Origin: Closterium sp. Naga37s-1
Lineage: Eukaryota > Streptophyta > Zygnematophyceae > Desmidiales > Closteriaceae
DNA: 64,000 nt
Assembly (NCBI GenBank): GCA_947471745.1
Contig: CANJKZ010000774.1
Location: 3,268,001-3,332,000, forward strand
Direction of reading: 5' to 3'
A program made the position numbers and the translations under genes. Shown here piece after piece: positions 45,051-55,600 of this stretch (the stretch's first letter is position 1; every line of letters begins with the position of its first letter). The notes under the pieces were generated by a model that had not been told where the DNA came from, made no database searches, and saw only the letters and a program-made list of their open reading frames with translations.

Positions 45051-46481
45051 CTTGAAAATGGGAGGGTTCAAAACCTCCCTCGCGAGTTACTGCTTGGGTA
45101 CTCATCTGAAGGCTGCTTTCCAGTTTCTAGAAACCGTACGGGCAATGGGTGCGAAAGGTTTGGGCATTCGAAACGTAAACGTACGGAAGAGTGACTTAGT
45201 GGTACTGTACAAATACTGTACACACGATGCTCGTTTGACTAACCCAAGGTTGCCTTCAGGGCTTCAGATTCGTTTTGGGCCACCCTTAGTAATCAGGGTT
45301 CTAGGTATAGTCAACCCTGATGTGCAGGGTAAAAAAAAAAATTCCCTGACAAATGCAGGGTAAAAAAACAGTTAGTCTGTTTGGGCTGGGTATTTTTAAA
45401 ACTATAGTATATGGAAAACGCCAAAGTACACAAGCTTAATATAGTAGTTCAGCTAGTTTGATCACGAATTAGAATTGAAAGATCTCAGGCTCGAATCTCG
45501 TTGTTGGGATCATTTTGCAGGGGTCTGTATAGTGTTTCGTTTCGATACGGAGCACTCGGTACCAGTATAGCTGGGATTGTACACTGTACAGTCAGCGTAA
45601 TGTGTTCGTTATGCTGTTTTTCAAAGGGTATTGAAAACCTTACACTTTCTGGCCTAGGGTAAAAATTCCACTACCCTGCCTGTGAAAGGGTAACTGAAAA
45701 AAAGCGGCCGCCAGTCAGTGCAAAAAGGGTATTTTACCCTGATAACGAGAGGCCTGGTTGCCTTGTGAAGGTGGCTTTTAAGTGATTCTGGGCATTTCGC
45801 AAATTTTGTCAACGTCGCACCTAGCAAAAAAGGGCTTATAAAAAAATTGTAACTCCCCGTTGACAGTTTGGCTTCAGTCTCTTCTGTTTGACTTCGGTTT
45901 CTGTGGTTCGTATTGGTTCATAACCACTGCAACTTGCTCGAGGGGCTTGTAATGTGGGTGCAACTGGCTGGTAAAAAAAACACGGGTGCAGACTTTCCAT
46001 CCTGGGCAGGGCAAATTCGCACGCAGGGGTTGAGCATCGTGTGTAGAAATGGATCTGTGTGAAGCGTTTTTCCTGGGCAGGGTTCGCTTGTCCATTGAGA
46101 TATACGGTAATAACCTGTCCTGATCTCTGCAAAGTGCTTTTGACTTACAACTATTTTTTTTTCTGCAGCCGAAAGTGGAGAGTAGAACTTCGCGGCTGGT
46201 TGGTTGGCGAGGCGAGTTCATGATCGTACTGTACCAGCTTGCAAGCATACAACCGTTTACATTACATAATGCCTTCCTTACATAACACCATATTTACTCA
46301 ACAGTGAAACATCAATCTCCTTTTTCATTCCACGCCATCATGTTTATAAAGACCATCCGACTAACTCAGGTTCATTCCCACCAGGACAAATCAGGAGATT
46401 CCAACACACGCATTATACATGTGCAAATTTAATTTCGAGAAAGTTGCATCACATTACAGTTTAGTCTCTCGTTGCACTTCT
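45051..46481. other. Spacer between the two ALG7 copies
   Basis: 1.4 kb, AT-richer than its surroundings, with many AGGGTAAAA-like words near 45290-45760 and a tRNA-like segment (separate entry). It lies downstream of copy 1 and upstream of copy 2, so it should hold the copy 1 polyadenylation signals and the copy 2 promoter, but I see no decisive signal. Short open frames on either strand show no recognisable protein. Confidence 0.5.
45445..45518 (+). repeat. tRNA-like sequence, possible SINE head
   Basis: TAGTTCAGCTAGT at 45445-45457 resembles a pol III A box and GGCTCGAATC at about 45488-45497 resembles a B box, spaced as in a tRNA. The anticodon arm does not fold well. It is a tRNA pseudogene or the head of a tRNA-derived SINE. 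Confidence 0.35.
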
Positions 46482-46541
46482 TCATTTATACACGCCTTGA
46501 AGGAATAAACAGGCAGTGAAGCAGAGAATTGCATAAAGGAT
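46482..46541 (-). CDS. ALG7: ALG7 copy 1, last exon
   Basis: 60 bp after the acceptor CCCTTGCAG: ILYAILCFTACLFLQGVYK and a TGA at 46482-46484. It matches the last helix and short tail of ALG7 and enters in phase 0 from the preceding exon. Present once. Confidence 0.75.
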   Translation of the reverse strand: MLYAILCFTACLFLQGVYK

Positions 46542-46841
46542 CTGCAAGGGATGTGAGAGGGAGGAAACATCAAAGGGAGGGGGGAGAGGGGTGCAAGAGG
46601 AGGAGAACGGGGAAGTGAAAGTGAAGGGGGGTGTTGCAGCAATGCTCGGCAGTGCCGTGCGATGGCGTGAAATGCCATGCGTGGTCCCCAATGGACTGCA
46701 AGGGATACCTGTGGATATCAGACACAATGGAGAAAGGAGAGAATGGAGAAAGGAGAAGTGTGGGATGGAGTGGGGGAGAAGATATAAGCCACAACCTTGT
46801 GCTCGCCCTTGCTCATGCGTATATCATGTCATTTGCAGACG

Positions 46842-46876
<35 letters not shown>

Positions 46877-46886
46877 AATGTGGCAC
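46542..46886 (-). other. ALG7 copy 1, last intron, with long poly-A/T run
   Basis: Starts at the donor GTGCCA (46881-46886). On the plus strand an uninterrupted A-run of about 29 occupies 46845-46873, a T-run in the transcript. No other feature recognised. Confidence 0.6.
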
Positions 46887-47007
46887 CTGGAAGAGCAGCA
46901 GGCGGATGCAGAGCTGCTCCTCGGTGCACGGGCCGAAGAGGCGCAGGAAGAGGTTGACGAGATTCAGATCGTTGCTGCCTGTCAGGCGATGGGTGGCCGG
47001 GTCGAAC
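46887..47007 (-). CDS. ALG7: ALG7 copy 1, exon with FDPATHRLTG and LFGP
   Basis: 121 bp. Minus strand gives FDPATHRLTGSNDLNLVNLF, LRLFGPCTEEQLCIRLLLFQ, then the donor. The first base completes the Lys codon of the previous exon. Truncated extra copies of its acceptor plus exon start follow upstream at about 47075-47140 and 47205-47265, about 125 bp apart and increasingly diverged. Confidence 0.8.
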
Positions 47008-47512
47008 CTGGTGTGGGGAAGGGCGTAGGCAGAGAGGGGAAAGGGGTGTGAGAGAGAGGGTGAAACTGAAGAGGTTGACCAGGTTGAGATCATTGCTGCC
47101 TGTCAGGCGGTGTGTGGCCGGGTCGAACCTGGTGTGGGGAGCAAAGTACAAGGATAGGGAGCACGAGGGAGAGGGAGAGGGAGAGGGGTGGGACGATGAA
47201 ACGGGATTGGCCACGTTGAGTGCTGCTGCCCGTCAAGCGGTAGGTGGTCAGATCGAACCTGGAGAGGGGAACAGGGTATGTAGAAAGAAAGGGATTCAAC
47301 TCTCTTGCCAAGCAGCAATTCATCAGCGAACAGCCGAGCCTCAACTGTTCCAACACATTTGCTAACCTCTTACGATTTTCCCATCCTAAAGCCCTGGGGT
47401 GATCATTCAAATCCTTCCATTCTATGTTCCCTTTTGTCTCTATACAGGTGCCGATGCAGGGCAAGAAGTGCTCACACAAGAGCACGTTAGACTTGCATCC
47501 TACCTCAAATAA

Positions 47513-47570
47513 TCCGTGTGTGATGAGGCGATTTTTAAGTCGACTCAAAAATCGCCTCATCACACACGGA
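47513..47570. repeat. Inverted repeat, 24-bp arms
   Basis: Perfect arms at 47513-47536 and 47547-47570 around a 10-bp centre containing GTCGAC. The arm contains CTCATCACACACGGA, also found at 48950-49010. Confidence 0.85.
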
Positions 47571-47665
47571 TAAACCAAGGCCCGGTCAAGAATCTCAAGA
47601 GGGCATGGCGTTGTCGTATCTGCTACCAAAAGTTGACGTTGTCCGAATCCAAACCCTTGTTGGAT

Positions 47666-47873
47666 GGCTTCAGTACAACCACCCTGTTAATGAATCTTGA
47701 AATGACTCTCTTCAAAGCGTGCACACTCACTCTTACAACCGTTCCTTGTGAATCGTACCGAAAGTAGTATAGATGAGTTGAATCGCACAGAATGGTTGTA
47801 CTGGTGATTTGTGCACGCTTCATAAACAGGCACCATAACATTCAAGAAAACGATGGTTGTACTTACTGAAGCC
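47666..47873. repeat. 208-bp imperfect foldback, MITE-like
   Basis: The outer ends GGCTTCAGTACAACCA and TGGTTGTACTTACTGAAGCC are complementary, and pairing continues inward (AAGCGTGCACA with TGTGCACGCTT, TACAACCGTTC with GAATGGTTGTA). No open frame and no clear flanking duplication. Confidence 0.65.
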
Positions 47874-48092
47874 ACCTAGGACGAGCTCGGACCACAGCAG
47901 CTTTTCATAGCAAATGGAGCAGCGCCATACCCTCTTGAGATAGTTGACCAGAAACTGGTTCATTCGAGGTAAAATGCAAGTTTGAACATGCTCTCATGTA
48001 GGCACTTCATGCCCCGCGCTTCTTTGATCGTGTTCTCATTCAAATTGATATGTCTCGCTTCCCTAAAAGGGAATGCAAACGCATGACACTGA

Positions 48093-48122
48093 GGTGACTT
48101 TTGAGTCGACTCAAAAGTCACC
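48093..48122. repeat. Perfect 30-bp palindrome
   Basis: 15-bp arms without spacer, centre GAGTCGACTC, identical core to the palindrome at 47513-47570. Confidence 0.85.
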
Positions 48123-48174
48123 AAATTGAGATGTGAAGCTTCACTGAAAGGGAATGCAAATGCATGACACTCGC

Positions 48175-48215
48175 TTGGGCAGGCGATGCATTGGGCATGG
48201 CACAAACTTGAAGAG
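48175..48215 (-). pseudogene. ALG7: ALG7 copy 1, 41-bp exon, third copy
   Basis: LFKFVPCPMHRLP on the minus strand, with Arg to Met in the CPRHRLP motif and the donor changed from GTGAGT to GCGAGT. It is the most degraded of the three full copies. Confidence 0.65.
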
Positions 48216-48282
48216 CTGAGATGAGGTTTAAGATGCATGAAAGCCAATTTCTCATCACGGAGCGCAAAGGCATGGTACTCAC

Positions 48283-48323
48283 TTGGGCAGGCGATGTCTT
48301 GGGCACGGCACGAACTTGAAGAG
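48283..48323 (-). CDS. ALG7: ALG7 copy 1, 41-bp exon, second copy
   Basis: LFKFVPCPRHRLP with acceptor CTCAG and donor GTGAGT intact. It would join in phase between the GILGHFSETLL exon side and FDPATHRLTG. Confidence 0.7.
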
Positions 48324-48390
48324 CTGAGAGGAGTATTGACAAATCTGAAACCGGACCTTTCTTCACGAAGTGCAAAGGCACGGTACTCAC

Positions 48391-48431
48391 TTGGGTAGGC
48401 GATGTCTTGGACACGGCACGAACTTGAAGAG
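48391..48431 (-). CDS. ALG7: ALG7 copy 1, 41-bp exon, first copy
   Basis: LFKFVPCPRHRLP with both splice sites intact. The first copy met by the spliceosome after exon 48680-48740. Only one, or all three, copies can be included without shifting the frame, as each is 41 bp. A further piece (IACPKHRLPK) lies at about 48545-48600. Confidence 0.7.
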
Positions 48432-48679
48432 CTGAGAAGGGATAACAAGGGACATAGGGAAGGGTCGGGGCGAGGGGCAAAGGGGGATGGGGAGGGATAG
48501 GGTGCAGGGGGGGGGAAGGGATGAGGGAAAAGGTTGCATAGACGAACTTGGGTAGGCGATGTTTTGGGCAGGCGATGTTTGGGGCAGGCGATACTTAGAA
48601 GTTCACCGCAAAAATTCGACATAGATAACGCACGTGTGGAACTAAGTAGTAGTGACAATTCTAGAAAATGGCAACACAC

Positions 48680-48740
48680 CTGGGGAAGGGAGTATATGAA
48701 ATTGATGACCTGAGGGAGGAAAAGCAACAGGAGTGTCTCA
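48680..48740 (-). CDS. ALG7: ALG7 copy 1, exon with ETLLLLFLPQV
   Basis: 61 bp: one base completing Ser, then ETLLLLFLPQVINFIYSLPQ, a membrane helix with the conserved FLPQVxNFxxSLPQ motif. Acceptor CAACAG and donor GTGTGT. Single copy. Confidence 0.8.
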
Positions 48741-48929
48741 CTGTTGAAAGGGAAGGGAGAAAAGGAGAAGGTAAGGGAAGAGGGTGTGATGCAGTTGAAG
48801 GGGATAGAGTGGTAGCTGACAATGCAATGCAGTAAGGAAAAGAGGGGGTCAATTGATACGAGACCGATGGACTGATAACAAACTGCTGGATTAGATTGAA
48901 ATGAAGAAATTGATGAATCTATCAAAGTA

Positions 48930-49017
48930 AACTCAAAACTAGGCTCATCACACACTGACATTGATACTAGTTTTGAGTAAACTCAAAACTAGGCTCATCA
49001 CACACGGACATTGATAA
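48930..49017. repeat. Direct repeat pair with palindromic centre
   Basis: A segment with ACTCAAAACTAGGCTCATCA occurs at about 48930-48965 and again at about 48980-49015. Between them, 48967-48992 forms a hairpin with arms CTAGTTTTGAGT and ACTCAAAACTAG. Confidence 0.75.
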
Positions 49018-49045
49018 GCACAAGCTTCTGAACTGGAGCGGTCAC

Positions 49046-49132
49046 CTGAAGTGGCCCAAAATGCCGACCACAGCCAGTGTCATTCCTGCAAAGTACGTGA
49101 ACGTGTCTCCCACAAAGACCTGCGAGGGGTAC
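49046..49132 (-). CDS. ALG7: ALG7 copy 1, exon with VFVGDT and GILGHF
   Basis: 87 bp: [20 protein letters not shown] then [14 protein letters not shown] is a signature of the family (Asp in the active site region). Acceptor TCTCCCAG, donor GTGACC. Phase fits both neighbours. Single copy. Confidence 0.85.
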
Positions 49133-49378
49133 CTGGGAGATGGGCGAAGGATGAATGGAGGGGAGAGATGAGTGAAGGGAGATGGGGGAAGAGACGTGAG
49201 GGAGGGGAAGAAGCGGAGTGAAATTACCCGAAAACACCCGGGAAAAAAGAAAATAAATAAAAAAGGAGAAAGGGAAAAAAAACAAAAAAAAAAACAAGCA
49301 AACAAACTGCCACAAAACTTAAGGTGCATGGAGAAAAGGTGTGTTTCCAGCTACTCCAGTTGACGCCTCACCTCACCA

Positions 49379-49490
49379 ATTGAAGACCAGTAGGGCGAGC
49401 GTCCAGGCAAGCAACAGCAGGATGAGGTAGATGGAGAAGAGGTGGGCCTGCTGCATGTCCGGCTGCAGTGGCAGCTTGACTTGACGAGGT
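49379..49490 (-). pseudogene. ALG7: Extra partial copy of the next ALG7 exon
   Basis: Encodes KLPLQPDMQQAHLFSIYLIL, LLAWTLALLVFNW and a donor GTGAGG, diverged from 49528-49673 and lacking that exon's start. Confidence 0.65.
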
Positions 49491-49527
49491 GGGCTTGGTG
49501 TGGATTCAAAGACTCACGGTCACTCAC

Positions 49528-49673
49528 CAGTTAAATACGAGGAGAGCGAGTGTGCATGCAAGGAGCGGCAGAATGAGGTAGATGGAGAAGAGGTGAGCCT
49601 TTTGCATGTCCGGCTGCAGTGGCAGCTTAAAGCTCGGCAACTCGCCTATTTGCTAGATGTTGAACAGCAGTAC
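49528..49673 (-). pseudogene. ALG7: ALG7 copy 1, exon with HLFSIYLILPLL, carrying a TAG
   Basis: 146 bp. Acceptor TCTCAG, then LLFNI, TAG at 49653-49655, QIGELPSFKLPLQPDMQKAH, LFSIYLILPLLACTLALLVF and NW split by the donor GTGAGTG. The array copies upstream have TGG where this exon has TAG. It is the only copy that continues into the membrane helix. Confidence 0.75.
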
Positions 49674-52600
49674 CTGAGAAAAAAAAGAAAGAGGTGGGGG
49701 GGGAGGGGGGGGAGTAGACGGGGGGAAAGCGAATGAGAGGTTAGGGAGAAGAGAGAGGGGGAGGCAGTGCCATATGTTGAATAGCAACACGTGAAAGGGA
49801 GGGGAGGGGTGAGAGTGGGGAAGAGGAAGTGGGCGGAGGAGAGAGAAAGAGGTGAGGGAGAGCCAACTTGAAGCCTGGCAGCCCACCTGTCTGCCATCTG
49901 CCACATGTTGAATAGCAACAACACCTGGGAGGGAGGGTGGGGGGAGGAAGGGGGGGGGAGAAGGGTGAGGAGGGAAAAGAGACGTGAATGAGAGATGGAG
50001 AGAGAGCCAACTTGAAGCCTGGCAGCCCGCCTGTCTGCCACATGTTGAATAGCAACACCTGAGAAGAGGAAGCGGGGTGGCGCGGGAGAGGGGGAGAAAC
50101 GAGGAAGAGAGAGGAGGATGAGAGGTAGAGGCAGTGCAGTAGCAGCTTGAAGCCTGGCAGCCCGCCTGTCTGCCACACGTTGAATAGCAACACCTGGGAG
50201 GGAGGGTGGGGGGAAGGGGGGGGAGAAGGGTGAGGAGGGAAAAGAGACGTGAATGAGAGATGGAGAGAGAGCCAACTTGAAGCCTGGCAGCCCGCCTGTC
50301 TGCCACATGTTGAATAGCAACACCTGAGAAGAGGAAGCGGGGTGGCGCGGGAGAGGGGGAGAAACGAGGAAGAGAGAGGAGGATGAGAGGTAGAGGCAGT
50401 GCAGTAGCAGCTTGAAGCCTGGCAGCCCGCCTGTCTGCCACACGTTGAATAGCAACACCTGGGAGGGAGGGTGGGGGGAGGAAGGGGGGGGAGAAGGGTG
50501 AGGAGGGAAAAGAGACGTGAATGAGAGATGGAGAGAGAGCCAACTTGAAGCCTGGCAGCCCGCCTGTCTGCCACATGTTGAATAGCAACACCTGAGAAGA
50601 GGAAGCGGGGTGGCGCGGGAGAGGGGGAGAAACGAGGAAGAGAGAGGAGGATGAGAGGTAGAGGCAGTGCAGTAGCAGCTTGAAGCCTGGCAGCCCGCCT
50701 GTCTGCCACACGTTGAATAGCAACACCTGGGAGGGAGGGTGGGGGGAGGAAGGGGGGGGAGAAGGGTGAGGAGGGAAAAGAGACGTGAATGAGAGATGGA
50801 GAGAGAGCCAACTTGAAGCCTGGCAGCCCGCCTGTCTGCCACATGTTGAATAGCAACACCTGAGAAGAGGAAGCGGGGTGGCGCGGGAGAGGGGGAGAAA
50901 CGAGGAAGAGAGAGGAGGATGAGAGGTAGAGGCAGTGCAGTAGCAGCTTGAAGCCTGGCAGCCCGCCTGTCTGCCACACGTTGAATAGCAACACCTGGGA
51001 GGGAGGGTGGGGGGAGGAAGGGGGGGGAGAAGGGTGAGGAGGGAAAAGAGACGTGAATGAGAGATGGAGAGAGAGCCAACTTGAAGCCTGGCAGCCCGCC
51101 TGTCTGCCACATGTTGAATAGCAACACCTGAGAAGAGGAAGCGGGGGTGGCGCGGGAGGGGATCTAGGGGGGAAGAGAGAGGAGGATGAGAGGTAGAGGC
51201 AGTGCAGTAGCAGCTTGAAGCCTGGCAGCCCGCCTGTCTGCCACACGTTGAATAGCAACACCTGGGAGGGAGGGTGGGGGGAGGAAGGGGGGGCAGAAGG
51301 GTGAGGAGGGAAAAGAGACGTGAATGAGAGATGGAGAGAGAGCCAACTTGAAGCCTGGCAGCCCGCCTGTCTGCCACATGTTGAATAGCAACACCTGAGA
51401 AGAGGAAGCGGGGTGGCGCGGGAGAGGGGGAGAAACGAGGAAGAGAGAGGAGGATGAGAGGTAGAGGCAGTGCAGTAGCAGCTTGAAGCCTGGCAGCCCG
51501 CCTGTCTGCCACACGTTGAATAGCAACACCTGGGAGGGAGGGTGGGGGGAGGAAGGGGGGGGAGAAGGGTGAGGAGGGAAAAGAGACGTGAATGAGAGAT
51601 GGAGAGAGAGCCAACTTGAAGCCTGGCAGCCCGCCTGTCTGCCACATGTTGAATAGCAACACCTGAGAAGAGGAAGCGGGGTGGCACGGGAGAGGGGGAG
51701 AAACGAGGAAGAGAGAGGAGGATGAGAGGTAGAGGCAGTGCAGTAGCAGCTTGAAGCCTGGCAGCCCGCCTGTCTGCCACACGTTGAATAGCAACACCTG
51801 GGAGGGAGGGTGGGGGGAGGAAGGGGGGGGAGAAGGGTGAGGAGGGAAAAGAGACGTGAATGAGAGATGGAGAGAGAGCCAACTTGAAGCCTGGCAGCCC
51901 GCCTGTCTGCCACATGTTGAATAGCAACACCTGAGAAGAGGAAGCGGGGTGGCGCGGGAGAGGGGGAGAAACGAGGAAGAGAGAGGAGGATGAGAGGTAG
52001 AGGCAGTGCAGTAGCAGCTTGAAGCCTGGCAGCCCGCCTGTCTGCCACACGTTGAATAGCAACACCTGGGAGGGAGGGTGGGGGGAGGAAGGGGGGGGAG
52101 AAGGGTGAGGAGGGAAAAGAGACGTGAATGAGAGATGGAGAGAGAGCCAACTTGAAGCCTGGCAGCCCGCCTGTCTGCCACATGTTGAATAGCAACACCT
52201 GAGAAGAGGAAGCGGGGTGGCGCGGGAGAGGGGGAGAAACGAGGAAGAGAGAGGAGGATGAGAGGTAGAGGCAGTGCAGTAGCAGCTTGAAGCCTGGCAG
52301 CCCGCCTGTCTGCCACACGTTGAATAGCAACACCTGGGAGGGAGGGTGGGGGGAGGAAGGGGGGGGAGAAGGGTGAGGAGGGAAAAGAGACGTGAATGAG
52401 AGATGGAGAGAGAGCCAACTTGAAGCCTGGCAGCCCGCCTGTCTGCCACATGTTGAATAGCAACACCTGAGAAGAGGAAGCGGGGTGGCGCGGGAGAGGG
52501 GGAGAAACGAGGAAGAGAGAGGAGGATGAGAGGTAGAGGCAGTGCAGTAGCAGCTTGAAGCCTGGCAGCCCGCCTGTCTGCCACACGTTGAATAGCAACA

Positions 52601-55600
52601 CCTGGGAGGGAGGGTGGGGGGAGGAAGGGGGGGGAGAAGGGTGAGGAGGGAAAAGAGACGTGAATGAGAGATGGAGAGAGAGCCAACTTGAAGCCTGGCA
52701 GCCCGCCTGTCTGCCACATGTTGAATAGCAACACCTGAGAAGAGGAAGCGGGGTGGCGCGGGAGAGGGGGAGAAACGAGGAAGAGAGAGGAGGATGAGAG
52801 GTAGAGGCAGTGCAGTAGCAGCTTGAAGCCTGGCAGCCCGCCTGTCTGCCACACGTTGAATAGCAACACCTGGGAGGGAGGGTGGGGGGAGGAAGGGGGG
52901 GGAGAAGGGTGAGGAGGGAAAAGAGACGTGAATGAGAGATGGAGAGAGAGCCAACTTGAAGCCTGGCAGCCCGCCTGTCTGCCACATGTTGAATAGCAAC
53001 ACCTGAGAAGAGGAAGCGGGGTGGCGCGGGAGAGGGGGAGAAACGAGGAAGAGAGAGGAGGATGAGAGGTAGAGGCAGTGCAGTAGCAGCTTGAAGCCTG
53101 GCAGCCCGCCTGTCTGCCACACGTTGAATAGCAACACCTGGGAGGGAGGGTGGGGGGAGGAAGGGGGGGGAGAAGGGTGAGGAGGGAAAAGAGACGTGAA
53201 TGAGAGATGGAGAGAGAGCCAACTTGAAGCCTGGCAGCCCGCCTGTCTGCCACATGTTGAATAGCAACACCTGAGAAGAGGAAGCGGGGTGGCGCGGGAG
53301 AGGGGGAGAAACGAGGAAGAGAGAGGAGGATGAGAGGTAGAGGCAGTGCAGTAGCAGCTTGAAGCCTAGCAGCCCGCCTGTCTGCCACACGTTGAATAGC
53401 AACACCTGGAAGGGAGGGTGGGGGGAGGAAGGGGGGGGAGAAGGGTGAGGAGGGAAAAGAGACGTGAATGAGAGATGGAGAGAGAGCCAACTTGAAGCCT
53501 GGCAGCCCGCCTGTCTGCCACATGTTGAATAGCAACACCTGAGAAGAGGAAGCGGGGTGGCGCGGGAGAGGGGGAGAAACGAGGAAGAGAGAGGAGGATG
53601 AGAGGTAGAGGCAGTGCAGTAGCAGCTTGAAGCCTGGCAGCCCGCCTGTCTGCCACACGTTGAATAGCAACACCTGGGAGGGAGGGTGGGGGGAGGAAGG
53701 GGGGGGAGAAGGGTGAGGAGGGAAAAGAGACGTGAATGAGAGATGGAGAGAGAGCCAACTTGAAGCCTGGCAGCCCGCCTGTCTGCCACACGTTGAATAG
53801 CAACACCTGGGAGGGAGGGTGGGGGGAGGAAGGGGGGGGAGAAGGGTGAGGAGGGAAAAGAGACGTGAATGAGAGATGGAGAGAGAGCCAACTTGAAGCC
53901 TGGCAGCCCGCCTGTCTGCCACACGTTGAATAGCAACACCTGGGAGGGAGGGTGGGGGGAGGAAGGGGGGGGGAGAAGGGTGAGGAGGGAAAAGAGACGT
54001 GAATGAGAGATGGAGAGAGAGCCAACTTGAAGCCTGGCAGCCCGCCTGTCTGCCACACGTTGAATAGCAACACCTGGGAGGGAGGGTGGGGGGAGGAAGG
54101 GGGGGGAGAAGGGTGAGGAGGGAAAAGAGACGTGAATGAGAGATGGAGAGAGAGCCAACTTGAAGCCTGGCAGCCCGCCTGTCTTCCACACGTTGAATAG
54201 CAACACCTGGGAGGGAGGGTGGGGGGAGGAAGGGGGGGGAGAAGGGTGAGGAGGGAAAAGAGACGTGAATGAGAGATGGAGAGAGAGCCAACTTGAAGCC
54301 TGGCAGCCCGCCTGTCTGCCACACGTTGAATAGCAACACCTGGGAGGGAGGGTGGGGGGAGGAAGGGGGGGGAGAAGGGTGAGGAGGGAAAAGAGACGTG
54401 AATGAGAGATGGAGAGAGAGCCAACTTGAAGCCTGGCAGCCCGCCTGTCTGCCACACGTTGAATAGCAACACCTGGGAGGGAGGGTGGGGGGAGGAAGGG
54501 GGGGGAGAAGGGTGAGGAGGGAAAAGAGACGTGAATGAGAGATGGAGAGAGAGCCAACTTGAAGCCTGGCAGCCCGCCTGTCTGCCACACGTTGAATAGC
54601 AACACCTGGGAGGGAGGGTGGGGGGAGGAAGGGGGGGGAGAAGGGTGAGGAGGGAAAAGAGACGTGAATGAGAGATGGAGAGAGAGCCAACTTGAAGCCT
54701 GGCAGCCCGCCTGTCTGCCACACGTTGAATAGCAACACCTGGGAGGGAGGGTGGGGGGAGGAAGGGGGGGGAGAAGGGTGAGGAGGGAAAAGAGACGTGA
54801 ATGAGAGATGGAGAGAGAGCCAACTTGAAGCCTGGCAGCCCGCCTGTCTGCCACACGTTGAATAGCAACACCTGGGAGGGAGGGTGGGGGGAGGAAGGGG
54901 GGGGAGAAGGGTGAGGAGGGAAAAGAGACGTGAATGAGAGATGGAGAGAGAGCCAACTTGAAGCCTGGCAGCCCGCCTGTCTTCCACACGTTGAATAGCA
55001 ACACCTGGGAGGGAGGGTGGGGGGAGGAAGGGGGGGGAGAAGGGTGAGGAGGGAAAAGAGACGTGAATGAGAGATGGAGAGAGAGCCAACTTGAAGCCTG
55101 GCAGCCCGCCTGTCTGCCACACGTTGAATAGCAACACCTGGGAGGGAGGGTGGGGGGAGGAAGGGGGGGGAGAAGGGTGAGGAGGGAAAAGAGACGTGAA
55201 TGAGAGATGGAGAGAGAGCCAACTTGAAGCCTGGCAGCCCGCCTGTCTGCCACACGTTGAATAGCAACACCTGGGAGGGAGGGTGGGGGGAGGAAGGGGG
55301 GGGAGAAGGGTGAGGAGGGAAAAGAGACGTGAATGAGAGATGGAGAGAGAGCCAACTTGAAGCCTGGCAGCCCGCCTGTCTGCCACACGTTGAATAGCAA
55401 CACCTGGGAGGGAGGGTGGGGGGAGGAAGGGGGGGGAGAAGGGTGAGGAGGGAAAAGAGACGTGAATGAGAGATGGAGAGAGAGCCAACTTGAAGCCTGG
55501 CAGCCCGCCTGTCTGCCACACGTTGAATAGCAACACCTGGGAGGGAGGGTGGGGGGAGGAAGGGGGGGGAGAAGGGTGAGGAGGGAAAAGAGACGTGAAT

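Larger units (their letters stand above)
47008..48174 (-). other. ALG7 copy 1 intron with exon duplicates and foldbacks
   Basis: Contains two partial copies of the next exon's start (47075-47140, 47205-47265), a 58-bp palindrome (47513-47570) and a 208-bp imperfect foldback (47666-47873). Nothing else recognised. Confidence 0.6.
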
